This document shows positions 44,544 to 51,612 of a DNA stretch of 64,000 bases, in pieces. The notes beneath the pieces were generated by a model, which worked only from the letters and a program-made list of their open reading frames with translations, was not told the DNA's origin and did no database searches. Position 1 is the first letter of the stretch, and each line of letters begins with the position of its first letter. Where the stretch lies: contig CAZNPL010000037.1 in NCBI GenBank assembly GCA_964574815.1, positions 6,093 to 70,092 of the forward strand, read 5' to 3'. Both the position numbers and the translations under genes were made by a program. This DNA comes from CAZNPL01 sp964574815 (lineage in GTDB: Bacteria > Planctomycetota > Phycisphaerae > UBA1845).

Positions 44544-45320
44544 ATGTCCAGCAGGAGGCAAAACATGTATGTTGGCGGTGGTCGAACTGGAAGATTGTCC
44601 GGCCTGATTGTGGCCATCCTGGCTGCGAGTTGCCTGACCGGTTGCCAAGCACCGCGGGCAAGACACCTTACCCGTTGGCATGAGAATCACTCGTATGTCA
44701 CCGACGTGCCGCCCATCGTGTTCCATGACGACCACGGCGTGCTGGCCGGGAGCTACCCAGACGGCGTGGTAACGGTCGCGGTCGAGTTCGACGATGTCTG
44801 CGCGCAGTTGGGACATGTGTGCCTGTGTGGCGCCGGAGGATTTCGCATTGCTGGCAGCATCACGGAGTCCCTGCGTTCGGACGGCCCGCCGCTCGAACGC
44901 GGCGATTTCATCCTGATCAGCGGACGCGATCACACCGTTAGCGAAGTTGTTGCGTTTGTGCTTGGTTGCACGCGTCGCGCGGCTCCGGAGCATAGCCAGT
45001 ACTTCATCGACGATTCGATCACGGCGCCGCGGCGCGAGTATCGCTACTACATCGGCACTGTCGCCGCGCGACGGGCGGTCCATGTTCTGTACCGCAAGCA
45101 CCTGCTCATCGGCCACGACAAAATGGACGAGCTGTGGAAGATCGAACAGGCATTTGACCGCGACCCGAATTCCGTTTCCGCCGAGGACGTCGACCGCTAC
45201 CGCAAGGCGATGCGCTGCATGGTCCGGGATGTCCTTTTCGATCGGGTCCTCGGGCTGATCACAGTCGAACCGGTCAGTTACGAAGTTTTCCAACAACGCT
45301 TGGACCGGCTGAGAGACTAA
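44544..45320 (+). CDS. Lipoprotein with FmdE-like metal-binding domain
   Basis: A 258-residue protein with a lipoprotein signal (LSGLIVAILAASCLTGC, lipobox LTGC). The middle (FDDVCAQLGHVCLCGAGGFRIAG) resembles the His-x-Cys segment of FmdE-family domains, and VEFDDVC plus SEVVAFVLGCTRRAAP fit the rest of the fold loosely. FmdE-like proteins bind metal, often zinc or possibly nickel. It starts 15 nt after nikR, so it is probably in the same transcript, making a nickel-binding or Ni-delivery surface role attractive but inferred. The C-terminal third is helical and charged (VDRYRKAMRCMVRDVLFDRV). Confidence 0.7.
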   Translation: MSSRRQNMYVGGGRTGRLSGLIVAILAASCLTGCQAPRARHLTRWHENHSYVTDVPPIVFHDDHGVLAGSYPDGVVTVAVEFDDVCAQLGHVCLCGAGGFRIAGSITESLRSDGPPLERGDFILISGRDHTVSEVVAFVLGCTRRAAPEHSQYFIDDSITAPRREYRYYIGTVAARRAVHVLYRKHLLIGHDKMDELWKIEQAFDRDPNSVSAEDVDRYRKAMRCMVRDVLFDRVLGLITVEPVSYEVFQQRLDRLRD

Positions 45321-45738
45321 CCCTCGCCTGTGTAAGTGGCGCGAGGCGATGCTGCCGGCGGATGTCCAGGTTCCGGCTTGGGGTCGCCCCTTGATTGGCG
45401 CGAGCGAGTGCGGATATATGACCGCAAGAACATCGCCATGAAGCTCACCAGCGCACGTGTCAGGCTTGGCGCGTCGTTCGACCGAGTTACGTCAGGACGG
45501 TCAGGAATGGCCCGCAACGCGTAGGGCATGCCGTCCATGGCCTTCGTCGGCTGCCAGGCACTGTCCCCGCGTGTCGATCTGTCGCAAGATCGCGCCACGG
45601 GCGAAGTTCGCTTGCCCGCCGGCGCGGGCTTTGATGCATACCTGGTGCACCAGGACCGTCAAATGCCTGCCGGTCCTGGAGCGGTACGGCTGCCGCCATT
45701 CTCCGTGAGTCGAACGCCGCAAGGGCCAGGGCCCGCTA
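45321..45738. other. Intergenic, about 420 nt
   Basis: Lies between two convergent units (lipoprotein ending at 45320, minus-strand lipoprotein ending at 45739). Several short frames are open, none recognisable. I see no strong hairpin with a T tract and no repeat. Confidence 0.4.
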
Positions 45739-47001
45739 TTAAGGCGTAGTAGGGGCGGTCATCGTAATTGTGCCAATGTCCGTGGTTTCGCCCGCGTTCA
45801 CGACGACGTCCGGCACGGCGACGTCCTCGAATCCGCCCAAAGACAGTTCGACATCGTAAGTGCCCGCCGGCAGGCCGATCAGGGTGAACGAACCGTCCGC
45901 ATCGGTACCGCCCGACGTCACTTCAACACCATCCTCGCCGAATACGGTGACGATCACGTTCTCCAGCGGCGCGGCGGATTCGTCCACCACAACGCCGGTG
46001 ATGTCGCCTGACTCGATGATATCGATCAGCTTCATCGCCACGGACGGCGTGAAATGAAACGTGCGAATCGTTGACGGGTCCTCGATCTGGCCGCCGGGAA
46101 TGGGCCGGAACGCCTGCGTCAGATCCACGTCAAGCAACAGCACGGTCTCCTGGCCCGCCAGCACGTCGAACGTGAAATGCAGTTTGATGCCCGTCTGCTC
46201 GCCGCTGGGGACCCGCAGCAAGTACGGCTCGGCGACGTCGTTCAACTTCAACTCGCCTTCGGTAACGACGAGTCGCATCTGCGTGTACGTCCCCGCGTCA
46301 AGGGTGGATTCGGCCAGCAGATCGGTTCGACCGTTCTGCAGGTCCAGCAGGTTGAACGGCCGGGCGCCTTCGAAGATGGTGACCCAAGACGAGTGCTCGT
46401 CATCCCCATCCTCTTCATCCGCATCTACGTCGTCCGGGTCTTCGCCCTCGGCATCCTCGCCGGGCGCACCTTCGCCATCCGGACCTTCAATTGCATTCAC
46501 AATGACGCAAGAGTCGGTTTCCTCGTCGCACTCTTCCCCTTCAGCGCACGGCTCGACGCCTTCGAGGCACTCACCGGTCTCCGAGTCGCATGTTTCGATA
46601 CCGTTGCAGTAAACCGAGTCGTCGCATTGGGCGTCGCTCTCGCAAGAAGACATGCACGTCTCCGTCTCCTCGTCGCAGAATTCGCCTTCTGCACAGGGGA
46701 ACTGGCCGTTGACACACTCGCCCTCGACGCAGCTCTCGACGCCGTTACAGAAGACGTCGTCCAAGCAATCCGCATCCGTGCTGCAAACCGGCAGCACCTC
46801 GGAGCGCCGCACGTCGATGCGCGTGATCGTGATGTTCGCCTCTTCGATGAGATCCAGCGGGTACGGCTTGTCTGTGATGAGCACGCGAAGTGTTCCCTCT
46901 CCCTGGAGCAGGTCGTCAGGTGACACCGTGCAACGTACGGCGCTGAACCCGATGAGCACCAGAGCGACAAGAGCGACGGCGAGTTTCGGTCGAACGAACA
47001 T
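45739..47001 (-). CDS. Lipoprotein: DUF4382 domain split by a Cys-rich insertion, plus regulatory-like domain
   Basis: About 420 residues from ATG 47001 (GGAGGATCG box). Signal with lipobox-like SAVRC (LVALVLIGFSAVRC). DUF4382 begins with TLRVLITDKPYPLDLIEEAN and resumes after about 150 residues with WVTIFEGARPFNLLDLQNG. In between are two copies of a Cys-rich unit (CNGVESCVEGEC, CNGIETCDSETGEC) and a Glu/Asp run. The C-terminus is a carboxypeptidase-regulatory-like beta domain (ITGVVVDESAAPLENVIVTV). Outer-surface protein, function unknown. The Cys units resemble those in the S8 protease and nuclease of this window, suggesting domain shuffling. Confidence 0.82.
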   Translation of the reverse strand: MFVRPKLAVALVALVLIGFSAVRCTVSPDDLLQGEGTLRVLITDKPYPLDLIEEANITITRIDVRRSEVLPVCSTDADCLDDVFCNGVESCVEGECVNGQFPCAEGEFCDEETETCMSSCESDAQCDDSVYCNGIETCDSETGECLEGVEPCAEGEECDEETDSCVIVNAIEGPDGEGAPGEDAEGEDPDDVDADEEDGDDEHSSWVTIFEGARPFNLLDLQNGRTDLLAESTLDAGTYTQMRLVVTEGELKLNDVAEPYLLRVPSGEQTGIKLHFTFDVLAGQETVLLLDVDLTQAFRPIPGGQIEDPSTIRTFHFTPSVAMKLIDIIESGDITGVVVDESAAPLENVIVTVFGEDGVEVTSGGTDADGSFTLIGLPAGTYDVELSLGGFEDVAVPDVVVNAGETTDIGTITMTAPTTP

Positions 47002-47286
47002 GGGATCGATCCTCCAAACACCTTTGACGAAGTGCGTGCGTCCACCGAGCACACGACCAACCCGTGACCCGTCCCCTTGTGACCCGCCCGGAGGACAGCC
47101 TACGATACGCGTGAAGGACGCAACGCCGCGTCCACACCCGTCGCCTTATCGGCCAGGTACGCCGACCACTGAAGCATGGGAGCAGGACGTGGGAACCACA
47201 AAGGGGCTCGACCGCGCACGGCTACTACGGACGCTGCGCGGCTGCGGGATCATAATCGGAATGAAGGGCTCGAAGGCGTCGGAGCA

Positions 47287-47625
47287 CTACGCTGGCTCGC
47301 TGTAGACCGCCTCGACGAGGACCGGCAGGCACTCGCGGCAGGCTTCCACGTCGCCCTGGAAATTGCCGTCCGGGGGGATGTTATTGCAGGCCTCGACCCA
47401 TCGCTCGAGGGCGTCCGCCTCGCTCAGCCCGTTGTCTCGAAGTCCCGAAATGGCCAGGATGAAGCCCTCCAATACTTCATCGCTCAGCATGGGGCAGGCC
47501 TCGCGCATTTCCTGCGTGATCGAGCCGTCGCCCGCGGGCGGAAGCGGAACCGGCGTAAACCCGCAACCGCTGCATGCGAGAAAGATGAAAATCAAAAACG
47601 CTTTATGAAACAGCCGTCCGATCAT
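47287..47625 (-). CDS. Small lipoprotein
   Basis: A 112-residue protein with a clear lipoprotein signal (KAFLIFIFLACSGC, lipobox ACSGC). The mature part is helical and acidic with three further Cys (EACPML, EACNNI, EACRECL), possibly paired. It starts 24 nt after the stop of the large PKD lipoprotein gene, so it is co-transcribed with it. No family recognised. Confidence 0.75.
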   Translation of the reverse strand: MIGRLFHKAFLIFIFLACSGCGFTPVPLPPAGDGSITQEMREACPMLSDEVLEGFILAISGLRDNGLSEADALERWVEACNNIPPDGNFQGDVEACRECLPVLVEAVYSEPA

Positions 47626-47648
47626 CGTGATCTATCCGGTGTGGCCGC

Positions 47649-49643
47649 TCACAGCGGTCGCAGGGCCATAAAGAAAAGACTGTCGCCGTCATCGCCCACA
47701 GCGAAAACCCGCAGAAATTCTCCCGTGTTGCCGTCGTACTCGAGCACCGCGTTGCTCCCCTGGCTGACGACCAGCAGGTTGTTCGTATCGGGATGGAACA
47801 GCAGCCCACCCGGATCGCTCAGCCCGCCGCTTTCCGGCATCACGAATACTTCGGCATCTCCGGTGCTCACGTCCACGCGCGCAACGCTCTCGTCGCCACT
47901 AAGCGACACATACAGCGCGGCGTCCCGGCCGAACGCGAGATCGACCGGAGTTACGAAACCGAACGACGCCAGATCGACAACGGTGCCGATCGGTGCCCCG
48001 GTCGCGCCGTCGTACCGGATCACGCTGTTGGTGTCCTCGCTGACGACGAACAGGTCACCACTTGGTCCGAACGTGAGCCCGACGGGGTTGACAAGACCTC
48101 CACTGGCGGGCGGCACAAACAGGCTCATAAACGCCCCGGTTTCGCCGTCGTACTGTTCGATGGAATCCGCGTCCGTGTTCACGACGTAAAGATTCCCATC
48201 CGGGCCGAAGCGCAGCGTCAGAAATCCCAGCGCGCCTGAGCCGGCCACGAACGTGCCGATCGGCGTCCCGGTGGTGCCTTCATACCGAATCACGCTCGTG
48301 TCGTCGGTCAGCCCAACGTTGACCACGAACAGATCGCCGCCGGGACCGACGTCGATTCCGCCGGCAAGGCCCAGGCCGCCCGCCTCGGACTGGACGATCT
48401 CGCCGAGATTGCCGCCGGTGATGCGGTCGAACTCCGTCACATTTCTACCCGAAAAGCCCGTGACCAGCAGGTTGCCCGGGTTGCCGAAGTTGGGCACCCA
48501 CGCGAACTCGGCCGTGACGGTTTTGTCCCCGTCCATGGTAATGATTGTCACGGGATCGGTGCTGGCAACGTCCCCGCTGTACCGCACGAATGTGTAGCCG
48601 GCGGCCGGTGTCGCCTCGAGCGCCACCTTCGTACCGTGCGGATAGCTTCCGCCCGCCGGATCGAGCGTGACCGTTCCGGCCCCTTGCGGCGTGACGCTGA
48701 TCGAGAGCGTTCGAGTCGGGGGCGGTGGCGGAGGCGTGATGTCCTGCTCGCGGAAATGGGCCACAAGCTCGAAGTCCCTGGTTGCCTCCAGATCGAAAAT
48801 GGCGGACGTAGACAGCGTGGAGCCTGAGGCGTCGGTGACGGACTCGAACTCGAAGCCGCCGAACGCGATGGCCTCAACGGTGACGATCGTCCCGAACCCG
48901 TAAACGCCCCCCCCGGGAGTCAGAATTGCCTCTCCGCTGCCGGAGGGATCAACGTCCACGTTTATCGAAACCGTTGACGGCACGATCACGGCCGTGATGT
49001 CTATGTCACCGTCCACCACCACGTCGACCGTCGGTTCCTCGCTGAGCACGTCTCCTTCAAATTGAAGGAACATGAACCCCTCAGCGGGAACGGCCGTGAC
49101 CGTGACAAGCGTTCCGGCGGGATAGACGCCGCCCGGCGGTTCGAGAAGGATTTCACCCGCTCCCGGACGTTCCAGGGAGACGGTCAGCGCAAACCTGTCG
49201 GGCGTTCCTCCGGGCACCTCTTCGACGGTGACGGTCAGTGCGGCGGTGCCGGTTTCGCCCTGGTCGTCGGTCACTCGCAGTGTGACGTCGAACTCGCCGG
49301 CTTTCGTAAACGCGTGCTCGACAACCGCACCTTCCGCCGTGTTGTCGTCGTCAAAGTCCCAGCCATAGGCCACGATCTCCCCGTCGGGATCGAAGCTCGC
49401 GCCGGCGTCAAAGACGAGCGTCTCACCGACCTGCGCCGAGCGATCGTCTCCGACGATTGCCACCGGCGGGGCATTGGGATCTTCCGGCGGATCGACAGGG
49501 CGCCCGTCCGGCGGGGCGCCCGGAAAGAGCCCCGGGATCACGTTGCATCCGCCAGGGCCGGCCACCAGGACCATCAAGCCGAGCACTTTTGTCAAGAACC
49601 GACTCGCTCCGACGATGCCTTCGTCTCGTGGCTTCGGATTCAT
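47649..49643 (-). CDS. Large lipoprotein: PKD domain, InlB-like B-repeats, NHL-type propeller
   Basis: About 664 residues. I start at ATG 49643 (AGGACGG box) because the lipoprotein signal follows (FLTKVLGLMVLVAGPGGC), rather than at 49925 where the frame opens. Order: a PKD domain (FDAGASFDPDGEIVAYGWDF); three divergent InlB B-repeats (GGVYPAGTLVTVTAVPAEGF, GGVYGFGTIVTVEA, GGSYPHGTKVALEATPAAGY); then a beta-propeller with NHL-like blades (FGPDGNLYVVN, FGPSGDLFVVS). Surface binding or adhesion is likely; no catalytic site is seen. It is the first gene of a minus-strand lipoprotein run, and the ATAAA-N6-TTTAT element at 49852 lies about 210 nt upstream. Confidence 0.85.
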   Translation of the reverse strand: MNPKPRDEGIVGASRFLTKVLGLMVLVAGPGGCNVIPGLFPGAPPDGRPVDPPEDPNAPPVAIVGDDRSAQVGETLVFDAGASFDPDGEIVAYGWDFDDDNTAEGAVVEHAFTKAGEFDVTLRVTDDQGETGTAALTVTVEEVPGGTPDRFALTVSLERPGAGEILLEPPGGVYPAGTLVTVTAVPAEGFMFLQFEGDVLSEEPTVDVVVDGDIDITAVIVPSTVSINVDVDPSGSGEAILTPGGGVYGFGTIVTVEAIAFGGFEFESVTDASGSTLSTSAIFDLEATRDFELVAHFREQDITPPPPPPTRTLSISVTPQGAGTVTLDPAGGSYPHGTKVALEATPAAGYTFVRYSGDVASTDPVTIITMDGDKTVTAEFAWVPNFGNPGNLLVTGFSGRNVTEFDRITGGNLGEIVQSEAGGLGLAGGIDVGPGGDLFVVNVGLTDDTSVIRYEGTTGTPIGTFVAGSGALGFLTLRFGPDGNLYVVNTDADSIEQYDGETGAFMSLFVPPASGGLVNPVGLTFGPSGDLFVVSEDTNSVIRYDGATGAPIGTVVDLASFGFVTPVDLAFGRDAALYVSLSGDESVARVDVSTGDAEVFVMPESGGLSDPGGLLFHPDTNNLLVVSQGSNAVLEYDGNTGEFLRVFAVGDDGDSLFFMALRPL

Positions 49644-49851
49644 ACCGTCCTGATCCCAAACGGCCGACGCGAGTCCAAATGTCGCGAATATGGACGGACG
49701 GCCTGTTTCTCTCGGTCCGCTCACCGCCACCTCGCCAAGCAGCGGCTCGTACTTTCGATCATAGTTGGCCCCGCCGGAACCAGTCAAAGGGCACCGGCTC
49801 GCCGCGCTCGTCCGCTCAGACGGGAGCCGTCCGGAACGCGTGGGGGACAAG

Positions 49852-49867
49852 ATAAAACGCGATTTAT
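49852..49867 (+). promoter_or_regulatory. ATAAA-N6-TTTAT palindromic element (copy A1)
   Basis: ATAAA-ACGCGA-TTTAT, a near-perfect 16-bp palindrome. It sits between the divergent lipoprotein operon (minus, start 49643) and the first small-peptide unit (plus). Three more TTTAT copies and three TTGAT variants occur in the next 9 kb, all in noncoding DNA. The function is inferred to be an operator or another protein-binding site. Confidence 0.6.
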
Positions 49868-49943
49868 TCTTCAGCTCTGCGGGGCCATGTTCGCTCGTTC
49901 CTGTCATTTTTGCCGCTTGGCGCAAGAGGTGATGCAGGGGCGG

Positions 49944-49959
49944 ATAAAGCTCGTTTGAT
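49944..49959 (+). promoter_or_regulatory. ATAAA-N6-TTGAT element (copy B1), 107 nt upstream of peptide 1
   Basis: GCAGGGGCGG precedes ATAAA-GCTCGT-TTGAT, then TGTT follows. The flanking GG before ATAAA and the right half TTGATT are shared by B1, B2 and B3, and each lies at nearly the same distance (107, 113 and 108 nt) from the peptide start codon. A promoter or activator site with a leader of about 100 nt is the simplest reading. Confidence 0.6.
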
Positions 49960-50066
49960 TGTTGTTGCCGCGCTCGAGGACTGAACCTATTTTCAATACG
50001 AGTGGTGGGCGTCGTACGTGCGGCGCCGCAAGAGCTAGTGGTGCACGAGTGAGTTGGAGGTGAAGC

Positions 50067-50159
50067 ATGTTAGCTGAAGTTATTGGCCGTATCCTGGAAA
50101 TGCTCGCGGACATTCTTCCTCAGGAAGCGATCGACAACTTGATGGCCCTGCTCGGTTGA
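50067..50159 (+). CDS. 30-residue amphipathic peptide, copy 1 (new small-protein family)
   Basis: A 30-codon gene with a strong TGGAGGTGAAGC ribosome binding site. The peptide begins MLAEVIGRILEML and ends with an LMALLG tail. Hydrophobic Leu/Ile positions alternate with acidic ones as in an amphipathic helix, with a central Pro at residue 18 and net charge about -4. Copies at 50903 and 51360 share 14 of 30 residues in all three, including Glu4, Glu11, Asp15, Pro18, Ile22, Leu25 and Met26. Nine of the sixteen codon differences between copies 1 and 2 are synonymous, which supports coding under selection. An intrinsic terminator follows 33 nt later. Function unknown: membrane-active peptide, toxin, regulator or partner of the secreted neighbours. 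Confidence 0.8.
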   Translation: MLAEVIGRILEMLADILPQEAIDNLMALLG

Positions 50160-50191
50160 TTTGCCGGGGCACAACGCACTACGGTTTTTTG

Positions 50192-50239
50192 AAGACCCGG
50201 CTGGCTTGTTTGGGGTGTTAGGCCAGCCGGGTCTTTTTT
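50192..50239 (+). terminator. Intrinsic terminator of peptide unit 1
   Basis: A 13-bp perfect stem, AAGACCCGGCTGG pairing with CCAGCCGGGTCTT, an 18-nt loop and a run of six T (50234-50239). It ends the transcript of the first peptide cleanly, so the peptide gene is a monocistronic unit. Confidence 0.9.
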
Positions 50240-50383
50240 CCCGGATGGCACATCGCACTGACGGACGAGGCGGCGGGCTTCAAGGGTCGAGAGTGGTGTC
50301 AGCAAAGCGGTTCCGATCAAACGGTGGTTTCTCATCTCCGCCGTGACGGCGCCGCGCGATCGTTCGCTCCATCGACCCTTCAT

Positions 50384-50585
50384 GACGACGTCTATCACAA
50401 CGGCGTTCCGAACCTGTTCGACATCTCCTGATATTCTGGACGGCATCGACGGCGATTCCACCGAATGCGGCCTCGAAGACATGGACATCGCACCGTGTGC
50501 CGGTACCGGTGCTTTGAATCTGTTTGATGTTCTTGCCGTTCTCGACGCGGTCGGGGGGAGGACCCCTGTCTTGGCCGAAGCCTGA
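50384..50585 (+). pseudogene. Relic of a dockerin-tail gene, frameshifted
   Basis: One frame gives DVYHNGVPNLFDI and then a stop; the next frame picks up DILDGIDGDSTECGLEDMDI and then ALNLFDVLAVLDAVGG to a stop at 50585. Together these match the C-terminal dockerin-like tail of the intact secreted protein at 51613-53289 (DVDHNGVLNLFDIF, FDIFAVLDAIGG). The rest of the gene is gone. It indicates that the peptide and dockerin-protein module was once duplicated in tandem and one copy decayed. Confidence 0.75.
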
Positions 50586-50692
50586 AGGGGCGTGCCCTTG
50601 CGCCCTTCCGACGCTCAGGAGATGCACTCTCGTGCGCGGTCCACCTGAAGCAGACTTTGAGGTCACGCCCGGACGGAGACTCGGCATGTTGG

Positions 50693-50708
50693 ATAAAACG
50701 AGTTTTAT
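50693..50708 (+). promoter_or_regulatory. ATAAA-N6-TTTAT palindromic element (copy A2)
   Basis: ATAAA-ACGAGT-TTTAT, a near-perfect palindrome, 80 to 90 nt upstream of copy B2, the same A-then-B arrangement as A1 and B1. Confidence 0.6.
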
Positions 50709-50773
50709 CTTCGAGGCTCGTTGCTGCGCTGGAGAGGGTTCTCAGCCTGCCCTCGGCGGCCCGACAGGGTCGG

Positions 50774-50789
50774 ATAAACTTGGTTTGAT
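50774..50789 (+). promoter_or_regulatory. ATAAA-N6-TTGAT element (copy B2), 113 nt upstream of peptide 2
   Basis: GACAGGGTCGG precedes ATAAA-CTTGGT-TTGAT and TGTCCTTGCCG follows, closely matching B1 (TGTTGTTGCCG) over about 30 nt. Confidence 0.6.
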
Positions 50790-50902
50790 TGTCCTTGCCG
50801 GAGAAAAGCCGAGTCCATAGGCTGCAAGAAGTGGACGGGTTGGGGTCCGATCGTCGGGCTTCCAACGAACGAATTGGACGACAAATGCGCTGGAGGTGAA
50901 GC

Positions 50903-50995
50903 ATGTTAGCTGAAGTTATCGCCCTCATCCTGGAGAATCTTGCAGACATTCTGCCGGAGGACGCAATCAACCAGTTGATGGCCCTGCTTGGCTAA
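50903..50995 (+). CDS. 30-residue amphipathic peptide, copy 2
   Basis: Second member of the family, beginning MLAEVIALILENLADIL and ending QLMALLG. The 29 nt from TGGAGGTGAAGC through the first codons are identical to copy 1, so the ribosome binding site and start are shared. Net charge about -5 with no basic residue at all. Compared with copy 1, most differences are synonymous or keep hydrophobic character. It has its own B element upstream and hairpin downstream, so it is an independent transcription unit rather than part of an operon. Confidence 0.8.
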   Translation: MLAEVIALILENLADILPEDAINQLMALLG

Positions 50996-51024
50996 GCTGC
51001 GGGCCGGATCGCATGAAAAACCTG

Positions 51025-51070
51025 AAGGCCCGGTTTGCTCGAGGGATGTAGAGCCAGCCGGGCCTTCCCT
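51025..51070 (+). terminator. Terminator-like hairpin of peptide unit 2
   Basis: AAGGCCCGG pairs with CCGGGCCTT (9 bp perfect) across a 24-nt loop, followed by CCCTTT. Position relative to the stop codon is the same as in unit 1, but the T tract is poor. Confidence 0.65.
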
Positions 51071-51235
51071 TTCGCGCCACCTGCATGATCGCGCGATCCT
51101 TGGCCGATCAACCCGGCGTTTTCAAAGGAATTCCCGACGCTTGTCGGCCGAGGTGATTACAGCGTGGACGGATTTGGTTGTGAACGGTTTTAACAGCGGC
51201 TTTTGCCCGCACCGCGCCGGGTGCGTCATGGGTGG

Positions 51236-51251
51236 ATAAATTCCGCTTGAT
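51236..51251 (+). promoter_or_regulatory. ATAAA-N6-TTGAT element (copy B3), 108 nt upstream of peptide 3
   Basis: GTCATGGGTGG precedes ATAAA-TTCCGC-TTGAT. The most diverged of the three B copies on the right flank, but spacing to the start codon is preserved. Confidence 0.55.
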
Positions 51252-51359
51252 TTAGCTGGATTGCTGTAGCGAACAGGCCTAAGGTGGTCGCAAGCGCGGC
51301 TGGTAACGGTTTCGTCCGCGCCGAGAGTTTGTTGCTGATTTTCCGAAAGGAGCGGGGCA

Positions 51360-51452
51360 ATGCTTGCTGAACTGATTTCGTTTGTTCTCGAGAATTTCAG
51401 CGATTTCCTGCCTCAGGAGATCATCGACTTTCTGATGTCACTGATTGCCTGA
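51360..51452 (+). CDS. 30-residue amphipathic peptide, copy 3
   Basis: Third family member, beginning MLAELISFVLENFSDFL and ending LMSLIA, preceded by an AAAGGAGCGG box. It keeps Glu4, Glu11, Asp15, Pro18, Ile22, Asp23 and the Leu-Met pair, while hydrophobic positions switch among Leu, Ile, Val and Phe, and many identical residues use different codons. This is the pattern expected of a conserved helical surface. A short hairpin (CTCCGA/TCGGAG, 51453-51477) follows but without a T tract. The next gene, 160 nt downstream, is the intact FG-GAP/dockerin secreted protein. Confidence 0.78.
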   Translation: MLAELISFVLENFSDFLPQEIIDFLMSLIA

Positions 51453-51612
51453 TCTCCGAACGAATAGGCGATCGGAGCATCCGCGGACCTTGCGAGAACA
51501 CCGCTCACAAGGACAAAGGTACACGTACGAGAGAGATCGGCGAGTTGAGCGAAGCTATTCGTTCAGCTTGCCGGTTTGCGTTTCACGAGACACACGGGGG
51601 TGGAGTGGCAAA

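Noticed and set aside
49644..49925. N-terminal extension of the PKD lipoprotein
   Set aside because: A lipoprotein signal with a good ribosome binding site starts at 49643; the extension crosses the palindromic element.
50067..51452. 30-residue peptides as RiPP precursors
   Set aside because: No modifying enzyme, transporter or leader-type cleavage site nearby; sequences lack Cys, Ser or Thr-rich cores.
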